This document shows, in pieces, positions 29,821 through 35,159 of a stretch of 35,159 bases of DNA. Position 1 is the first letter of the stretch; the number at the start of each line of letters is the position of its first letter. Under the pieces are notes generated by a model. That model did not search any database and was not told the origin of the DNA. It saw only the letters and a list, made by a program, of their open reading frames with translations. Where the stretch lies: positions 1 to 35,159 of the forward strand of contig JAHIVG010000111.1 in NCBI GenBank assembly GCA_018816705.1, given 5' to 3'. This DNA is from Nanobdellota archaeon. Lineage in GTDB: Archaea; Nanobdellota; Nanobdellia; Woesearchaeales; JAHIVG01. A program made the position numbers and the translations under genes.

Positions 29821-31317
29821 CTACTTCCTCCACACCCATTCAACCAAAGGTCTGGCCGGCGTGCTGAGCAGGTATCTCCTTATGATGTCCTGTTCCATCC
29901 TGTCGAAGACCTTGAACACAATCAGCAATGCACCGTAGAATGCTGCGCCGAAGGCCATGGTTACGAGCTTGAAGATGAAGGTCGACGGGTTTAGGAGGAA
30001 TACTGCAACTCCCATTATTACCGAGGCCAGCGCTATCCTCGCCGGCTTGACGTATCTCCAGTTCCACACCATGTACTTCTTTGCGAAGAAGAACGTGAAG
30101 AGGAACATGTACACATAACTCAGGATGTTCGCTGTTCCAGCGCCATAGATCCCCCACTTGGGTATCAGGACCAGGTTAAGTATGATGTTGAACACGGCTC
30201 CCGAGAAAAGTATGGCTCCGAGCTTACCTGTCTTGTCACGCAATAGCAGCTGCTGCCTGAAGAGATAGATGAGGAAGAAGAACAGCGGGTACCACACGAT
30301 TATCGGCAATAGCGTCGCGGACTGTGCGTATTTCACTCCTGACATCATGGTTATGATCTGCTTTCCCAAGGCGAGTATGCCTATTATACACGGAGCGATT
30401 ATGACCAGGCCGTATTTCAGCGCTGAGCTGAAGAGCATGTTGTGATCCTTCTTCAGGTTCCATCTCTCAGCAATATGAGGATAGAGTGTTGTGGTGACAG
30501 CGCTGCCGAAGGTGCTGACCAATGTGACCAGTGCATATGCTAGGCCGTAGATGGCCACGCTCTCCGAGCCGTGATAGCTGTTGAGGAAGTATCTGTCGAC
30601 CACCCTGACTGTCCACGGACCGATTATTGCCGGCACCAATGGTATGGCAAATATGAATCCTGTCTTCACCTGGCTGAATCTCACCAGTCTCAGCGCGAAC
30701 TCTTTCCTCGCCAGGAGGAAGAGCATCGACAGGATGATGGTGATTATGAAGCCGGCCAGCCAGATGATCATCGTCGTCTGGACCGTGAACCTCTTGAAGG
30801 CGATAAAGACGGTGATGAGGGACAATGTGAGTATCACGTTCGGAAGGATGTCGGTAATGGCCTTGAACTCCATGCGCTTGTTGCCCACGAGCAGGGAATT
30901 CACCACGCGGAATAGTATGCTGAGCGCAGCGACGAAGAGCATCGTATCAAAGGCAGCTCTGTATCCCTGCAAGCCGAGGAGGTTTATCCCTGCCTCGTGC
31001 ACATGCGGTATGAAGGCTATGGCCAATAGGACTGCCACGATCAGGAAGTGGAAGAGCAGCAGCGAGGATGAATATGTCAGCTTATCCTTCTTTCGCATGC
31101 CTGGCAGCTTTGTTATTATGAACTGCGATATGCCTAAGTCAAGTATCACTCCGGCCAACACTGCAGTGGTTGCTAGCAATGTGTAGACGCCGTATTCCTC
31201 GACAGATAGTATCCTTGTGAGGATGGCCAGCAGCACCGGCGAGATTATCATGCCGACCACCAGGGAGAAGTATGAGAAGGTGAGGTGTCTCGTCATGGTT
31301 ATGTCGTCTGATACCAT
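29821..31317 (-). CDS. Polysaccharide/oligosaccharide flippase (MOP superfamily, Wzx-like)
   Basis: A 498-aa protein with about 14 membrane spans and the N-terminal pattern of the family ('ILTRILSVEEYGVYTLLATT'). Such proteins flip lipid-linked sugars across the membrane. 'AIPLVPAIIGPWTVRVVDRYFL' and 'PKWGIYGAGTANILSYVYMF' are typical mid- and late motifs. ATG 31317 lies about 25 nt after CTTATAAACC, so it is probably leaderless; that box overlaps the stop region of the gene upstream. With the methyltransferase next to it and the two membrane glycosylation genes near the S-layer gene, it likely serves surface glycan export. Confidence 0.9.
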   Translation of the reverse strand: MVSDDITMTRHLTFSYFSLVVGMIISPVLLAILTRILSVEEYGVYTLLATTAVLAGVILDLGISQFIITKLPGMRKKDKLTYSSSLLLFHFLIVAVLLAIAFIPHVHEAGINLLGLQGYRAAFDTMLFVAALSILFRVVNSLLVGNKRMEFKAITDILPNVILTLSLITVFIAFKRFTVQTTMIIWLAGFIITIILSMLFLLARKEFALRLVRFSQVKTGFIFAIPLVPAIIGPWTVRVVDRYFLNSYHGSESVAIYGLAYALVTLVSTFGSAVTTTLYPHIAERWNLKKDHNMLFSSALKYGLVIIAPCIIGILALGKQIITMMSGVKYAQSATLLPIIVWYPLFFFLIYLFRQQLLLRDKTGKLGAILFSGAVFNIILNLVLIPKWGIYGAGTANILSYVYMFLFTFFFAKKYMVWNWRYVKPARIALASVIMGVAVFLLNPSTFIFKLVTMAFGAAFYGALLIVFKVFDRMEQDIIRRYLLSTPARPLVEWVWRK

Positions 31318-31340
31318 GGTCTTGAAATGGGCGGGATGGT

Positions 31341-31925
31341 TTATAAGTCTTTTGGGGCCAGTCCGTGCTGCTGCAGGATCTCAATCGTCCTCTCCAGGTC
31401 TTTTGACGGGGGCACGACTGTTGCAGAATATCCGAGCTGTCCGAGTATGTCGAGGACTGGCTTCGGGTCTGCTGTCAGCACGTCTCTGTATGCGATCTCC
31501 CCGCTGACATCCACTGAGGGAATCTCTTTGTAGACCGGTATCTTTTGCTTCAAGACCGTTAAGTCTATCCTCTCTTTCTTATGATATGCCAACATCCATC
31601 TTTCTTTTGGTATCTCGGATAGGACTTTTGTCGTCAGAATTACATCGATCGTCATCGAGAACGGATAATATCCTTCCACCCAGAAGGTATCACCTGATGT
31701 CTGTCTTGTATCCATCTCCAGTTCCCCATATCTTTGTGTCAGTTCAGCGACGATGTCGCCTTTTAGCCTGTTGAGATAATATTTGAAAGTGATTAGGTAT
31801 GCGAAATCGTCGAACCCATAACCCAGCTTGGCTTCTCTTTTGCTGTCTAGGAAAGGTTCCTTTTCTTCCAGGTATCCAGCTAGGTCCCCTTCGCCCTTGA
31901 TAGTTCTCTTGAACTCAATCCTCAT
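31341..31925 (-). CDS. Tandem unknown family, member 4 (one domain)
   Basis: The last of four adjacent paralogues. The 194-aa chain shows the shared plan: an N-terminal 'MRIEFKRTIKGEGDL', a helical middle, an 'IPVYKEIPSVDVSGEIAYRD' strand pair, then 'DPKPVLDILGQLGYSATVVP' and a short helix. I do not recognise the family and see no catalytic motif, signal peptide or membrane span. It starts with a 4-base ATGA overlap on the previous gene, so the block is translated as one operon. The end of the domain (strand, 'LGY', strand, helix) looks like a small alpha-beta fold. Confidence 0.8.
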   Translation of the reverse strand: MRIEFKRTIKGEGDLAGYLEEKEPFLDSKREAKLGYGFDDFAYLITFKYYLNRLKGDIVAELTQRYGELEMDTRQTSGDTFWVEGYYPFSMTIDVILTTKVLSEIPKERWMLAYHKKERIDLTVLKQKIPVYKEIPSVDVSGEIAYRDVLTADPKPVLDILGQLGYSATVVPPSKDLERTIEILQQHGLAPKDL

Positions 31926-33067
31926 CTCATCATCTTCCCCAGTGTTTTCCAGACCGCCTGTTCGAACTGATCCGGCAGCGTGACGAGGTCGGTGTCATAG
32001 CCGAGCTTCACGAGCGCGTCTAATACCGGCGCAGGATTGGCATCCGGCTCCTGATAGGTCAGCTCTCCCTTGATCTCGACTTGGGGAAGCTCCCTGTATA
32101 GCGCCGGTTTTGCCTTTTGCACGCCTGATATTTTTTCCATCCTGTCGATCGGGAAATAATGAGGTGCTTTATCAGTCCTGGTCATCTCCAGCCTCAATAT
32201 GAATTCATACGGTGTCGTGGCACGCAACTTGTCATAAGCGATCCTTTGTGTCGGATGTTCTACTGCATCAAGCTCATGTGCAATCGCTTGGGTCAGCTCC
32301 TGCCCCAGTGACCTGAAATCATAGTAGAGCATTTGGAGATCGATATGTTTATGTATTCCTTGATGGTAAATCCCCTTATGAAGCTCCCCGTCGCTGATGT
32401 AGGGCTGCAGCTCTGCCTCCCCTGCCATTGTCTTGGAAAAGGCTATCCTCTGCCTCCCCTTGAGCACCTGCTGGAGCATCGGGCCGAATTGCTCTGCGAG
32501 CTTCTCGACCAGGGGAACGAGGTCTTCTGGTGTGGTTACGGTCTTTGCTGAATAACCCAACTCCTTGAGTGCGGTCAAGGCAGGCGCGGGGTCCGCCTCC
32601 CATAGGTCTTGATAGACTATCTCCCCCTTGATGCTTACTGAAGGTATCTCATTGTATATTAGTACCTTCTTGCCTATCTCTCTCTTCTCCCTAAATACTT
32701 TCTCTTCAGGTGTGGGCTCCCGTTCCCCGACTTTTTCGCTGGAATGATAAAATACATCGACATTGTTATTTCGAAACATGTCTGGACTTGAGTTATCGGA
32801 GTAGGGCGATCTGGCCTCCAATCTGAGGGAGAACTCATGAGGTGATTCGGCCCATAGCGTGCTCGCTGAAGCGATGTTCGGCACCTGGTAGCGGACCAGG
32901 GTCTCGCTAAGTTCTTTCAGGACGTGGGATTCTATCCCGTTCTTGTCATACTGCCATTGTCTCAGGTCACATTTCTCCCAACCGACGTCCTTTGTCACAA
33001 ACGGTTTATGAATATAATCTGCCAGCTCCGCTTCCCCGGTCATCCGCTTCTCGAACTCAATCCTCAT
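31922..33067 (-). CDS. Tandem unknown family, member 3 (two fused domains)
   Basis: A 381-aa protein made of two copies of the family domain. Copy A runs from 'MRIEFEKRMTGEAEL' to about residue 190; copy B begins 'RQRIAFSKTMAGEAEL' without its own start codon and ends with a 'LPQVEIKGELTYQEP' strand pair and 'LVKLGYDTDLVTLP'. The fusion shows domains can work side by side in one chain, which suggests the family forms dimers or larger assemblies. The true start is ATG 33067, in ATGA overlap with the gene before it. The track's 435-aa start reads out of the upstream gene. Function unknown. Confidence 0.82.
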   Translation of the reverse strand: MRIEFEKRMTGEAELADYIHKPFVTKDVGWEKCDLRQWQYDKNGIESHVLKELSETLVRYQVPNIASASTLWAESPHEFSLRLEARSPYSDNSSPDMFRNNNVDVFYHSSEKVGEREPTPEEKVFREKREIGKKVLIYNEIPSVSIKGEIVYQDLWEADPAPALTALKELGYSAKTVTTPEDLVPLVEKLAEQFGPMLQQVLKGRQRIAFSKTMAGEAELQPYISDGELHKGIYHQGIHKHIDLQMLYYDFRSLGQELTQAIAHELDAVEHPTQRIAYDKLRATTPYEFILRLEMTRTDKAPHYFPIDRMEKISGVQKAKPALYRELPQVEIKGELTYQEPDANPAPVLDALVKLGYDTDLVTLPDQFEQAVWKTLGKMMR

Positions 33068-33645
33068 TTCTTCAGCTCCGCCAACAGCTTCTCCAGCAGC
33101 GGCACAGCGTCCTTGGATGTGGGTATGACTGTCCACCCATAGCCCAGTTCTTCGAGAATCGACAATACCTGGGTAGGGTCCGGATCCAGAAGGTCCTTGT
33201 ATGCTATCTCCCCGGAGATGTCCACGCAAGGTATCTCCTGATAGATGGGGATTTTTTCTTTAGCATTTTCATCTTTTTCAGGCTCTCTCTCCCAAATCTT
33301 TTCACAGGAATTTTTAAGGATCCATGTGGCTTCATTAAAGATTTTATTCTGATCAGAATCAGGTTGTGGCAATTCTGCATCAAGGGTCAATGCGAACTCG
33401 AGAGGGACTTTCACCCAAAAGGAAGCCTTTGATGCCTTGTACTGCATCTCATTCCTGGTGAAGGCCTGCCCCATTTCATTCATGAGATATCTCTGCAGGG
33501 CTTGAAGATCATAATCCCATCCCCTTACATCGATATGCTCGTGCCCATGAACCCAAGCATTTTCCAATTTGTTTTGGTACAGCTTCTTCAGGAAAGGCTT
33601 CAAATCACCCTCGCCGGTCATCCGCTTGCTGTAGGTTATCCTCAT
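33064..33645 (-). CDS. Tandem unknown family, member 2 (one domain)
   Basis: A 193-aa paralogue starting 'MRITYSKRMTGEGDLKPFL'. It has a His/Asp-rich middle ('WVHGHEHIDVRGWDYD'), then 'KIPIYQEIPCVDISGEIAYKDL' and 'DPTQVLSILEELGYGWTVIP'. It overlaps both neighbours by four bases. The members differ strongly in their middle parts but keep the ends, as expected of proteins sharing a fold but meeting different partners. Function unknown. Confidence 0.8.
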   Translation of the reverse strand: MRITYSKRMTGEGDLKPFLKKLYQNKLENAWVHGHEHIDVRGWDYDLQALQRYLMNEMGQAFTRNEMQYKASKASFWVKVPLEFALTLDAELPQPDSDQNKIFNEATWILKNSCEKIWEREPEKDENAKEKIPIYQEIPCVDISGEIAYKDLLDPDPTQVLSILEELGYGWTVIPTSKDAVPLLEKLLAELKK

Positions 33646-34238
33646 CCTGCTTTCATCTCCCTCAATAGCTTTTCAATGATCGGCCTCAAGTCCTTGGTCA
33701 CTGGCTTGACTGTCGCATCGTAGCCGAGCTCGTTGAGCGCTGCAAGCGCCGGCGAAGGATCGGGCGCGAAGAACTCCTTGTAGCTTATCTCGCCCTTGAC
33801 GACCAGCGCAGGTATCTCCTCATAGATGGGAATTTTCTCTTGTCTTGTCTCTTCGTCAAGTTTCGGCTCCCGTTCCCCGACTTTCTCCCAGCATTCCTTT
33901 GGTATTTGCGTAGGATTATTGATAGAATTGTATTGTGGGCTTAAGTCGCCATGAGCGTGCTGTATCTTTAGCTCAAGCGAGAACTCATGCGGAGATCTCA
34001 CCCATAAGGAATCCTTGGAACTTTCTTGATTGGGCATTTCATGTCGGTCGAAGGACTCGCTGAGCTCTTGAATGAAGTCCTGATACAGCTTACCCAAGTC
34101 ATATGCCCACAGCCTCAATTCTCTGTCCCATTCCGGGAACTGTTCACTCCGATACGATTGCGTCATCCGTTGGTATTCCTTCCTATACGGCTCCAGCTCC
34201 CCGCGCCCCTCCAGCCTCTTGCTGAATTCAATCCTCAT
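33642..34238 (-). CDS. Tandem unknown family, member 1 (one domain), operon leader
   Basis: A 198-aa paralogue starting 'MRIEFSKRLEGRGELEPY'. The middle has 'LWVRSPHEFSLELK', the end 'KIPIYEEIPALVVKGEISYK' and 'DPSPALAALNELGYDATV'. I choose ATG 34238 over the track's 34298 because TTTATAAA lies about 27 nt upstream, giving a leaderless start, and because it lines up with the starts of the other three. First gene of the four-gene operon. Function unknown. Confidence 0.8.
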   Translation of the reverse strand: MRIEFSKRLEGRGELEPYRKEYQRMTQSYRSEQFPEWDRELRLWAYDLGKLYQDFIQELSESFDRHEMPNQESSKDSLWVRSPHEFSLELKIQHAHGDLSPQYNSINNPTQIPKECWEKVGEREPKLDEETRQEKIPIYEEIPALVVKGEISYKEFFAPDPSPALAALNELGYDATVKPVTKDLRPIIEKLLREMKAG

Positions 34239-34260
34239 AGCGAGGGAGAAGCCACCATGA

Positions 34261-34268
34261 TTTATAAA
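34261..34268 (-). promoter_or_regulatory. TATA-like box for the tandem unknown family
   Basis: TTTATAAA about 27 nt before ATG 34238. It is the only clear promoter ahead of the four overlapping genes. Confidence 0.55.
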
Positions 34269-34442
34269 GTTAACTATCCCGCAGTGGCAATTAACCATAT
34301 TGCGAAATCATTTGAAGAGCCATTCAAGGAACCTTAACAATCCGTACATTATGCAAGCAGAGACCATGAGTTTCAGGTGGAAGAGCCTCATGTTTCATCC
34401 TTTTGCACAAATGATATAAATTATTATTGACACCACACTTGG

Positions 34443-35084
34443 ATGAACCCATTATACCGCCTTTACCAGGAGCTACTGAATCTTCACGGCCCGCAGGGCT
34501 GGTGGCCCATCACTTCGATGGCCGGAAAGCCGGGCTTTGATGACCGCGGCTATCACAATGGCGATTACAGCTTCCCAAAGACACCGCAGCAGCGCTTCGA
34601 AGTCATCCTCGGCGCAATATTGACCCAGAACACGGCATGGAAGAACGTGGAGAAAGCCCTACTAAATCTCAAGAATACAGTCTTGTTATCGAGGGAAAAA
34701 ATCGAAAATCTGCCAGAGAAAAAGCTAGCCCAACTGATCAGGCCTGCCGGCTACTTCAACCAGAAGGCCAAGAAGATAAAGCTTTTCCTCAAAGCAAGGC
34801 CAGGCCCGGACAGGGAAGAACTTCTTTCAGTCTGGGGCATCGGCCCTGAGACAGCTGACTCAATCCTCCTCTATGCCTTCCACAAGCCGATATTCGTCGT
34901 CGACGCCTACACCAAGAGGGTCCTCCTGAGCAGAGGCCTGTGCAAGAAAGACGCATCCTATGACGAACTCCAGGACTTATTCAACAAATCCCTGCCAAAA
35001 GACCACAGGCTCTTCAACGAGTATCATGCCCTGCTGGTGGAGCATGCTAAAAGTGGAAAGATCATTAAAACTGGAAATAGATGA
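34443..35084 (+). CDS. HhH-GPD DNA glycosylase, endonuclease III-related
   Basis: A base-excision repair enzyme of the helix-hairpin-helix superfamily. The hairpin and catalytic region reads 'LLSVWGIGPETADSILLYAF' followed by 'IFVVDAYTKRVL'. The catalytic aspartate is present (VVDAYT), but the lysine used by bifunctional endonuclease III (GVGxKTA) is replaced by glutamate. The C-terminal cysteines for the [4Fe-4S] cluster are absent. This points to a monofunctional glycosylase, such as the MagIII/Mpg-II group acting on alkylated purines. The length is 213 aa. ATGATATAAAT lies about 27 nt before ATG 34443, so the mRNA is probably leaderless. The remaining 75 bases of the window hold no supported gene. 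Confidence 0.87.
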   Translation: MNPLYRLYQELLNLHGPQGWWPITSMAGKPGFDDRGYHNGDYSFPKTPQQRFEVILGAILTQNTAWKNVEKALLNLKNTVLLSREKIENLPEKKLAQLIRPAGYFNQKAKKIKLFLKARPGPDREELLSVWGIGPETADSILLYAFHKPIFVVDAYTKRVLLSRGLCKKDASYDELQDLFNKSLPKDHRLFNEYHALLVEHAKSGKIIKTGNR

Positions 35085-35159
35085 ACCTTATATCTGAAAC
35101 GGCACCGATCTCGATGAACAAGAAGAAAAGGATCAAGTAAAAGACCATCTGGATAAAAA

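Noticed and set aside
33068-33229. Longer start for tandem-family member 3
   Set aside because: It reads through the end of member 2; ATG 33067 matches the MRI-F start of the other members.

Overview
This window is archaeal chromosomal DNA. It carries archaeal/eukaryotic-type ribosomal proteins (eL44, eS27, eL37, eS8), aIF2-alpha, Nop10, GINS, prefoldin alpha, an Sm-like protein, deoxyhypusine synthase, an archaeal S-layer protein and BHB-type tRNA introns. Many genes have a TATA-like box about 25-28 nt before the ATG, the spacing expected of leaderless archaeal mRNAs. The lineage cannot be fixed from the sequence alone. A DPANN archaeon (Woesearchaeota/Pacearchaeota-like) is my guess.

Layout. 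1-4630: an orphan gene, an intron-bearing tRNA-Ile(UAU), a 790-residue orphan, tRNA-Gly(GCC), an A+T-rich LAGLIDADG endonuclease gene running antisense into that tRNA, and tRNA-Val(UAC). 4706-8341: ScpA, then PRPP synthetase, prefoldin alpha and FtsY as one operon. 8343-10543: a Fic protein, a Hel308-like helicase cut off after its first RecA domain, and a coiled-coil orphan. 10540-14164 (minus): eL44, eS27, aIF2-alpha, Nop10, PAC2-family protein, enolase. 14338-16306: GINS and a radical SAM protein. 16416-22291 (minus): S-layer protein and two multi-pass membrane proteins that look like cell-surface glycosylation genes. 22540-24421: two tRNA-Leu genes, a small membrane protein, an ACT-domain protein and an HTH-nucleotidyltransferase with an operator-like promoter. 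24545-29820: two orphans (one cysteine-rich and membrane-anchored), then Sm-like, eL37, eS8, deoxyhypusine synthase, a PLP decarboxylase and a methyltransferase. 29821-34238 (minus): a flippase and four tandem genes holding five copies of an unrecognised domain. 34443-35084: a HhH-GPD DNA glycosylase.

The most unusual content is in the tRNA genes. All five are interrupted, and together they contain ten introns, four of them at the same place in the T-loop (59/60) and two in the D-loop. Removing the introns by the bulge-helix-bulge cutting rule restores normal cloverleaves each time. The two tRNA-Leu genes also share a 48-49 nt leader that folds as a hairpin and begins with a copy of that tRNA's own first seven bases, including the one base at which the two genes differ.

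Other unexplained structure includes a dispersed G-rich repeat (one copy lies inside the N-terminal coding region of the PLP decarboxylase), a perfect hairpin enclosing the Nop10 start codon, paired inverted repeats around the nucleotidyltransferase TATA box, an 11-bp perfect inverted repeat in the S-layer 5' UTR, and the five-domain tandem family. No rRNA, CRISPR array, insertion sequence or prophage was seen.
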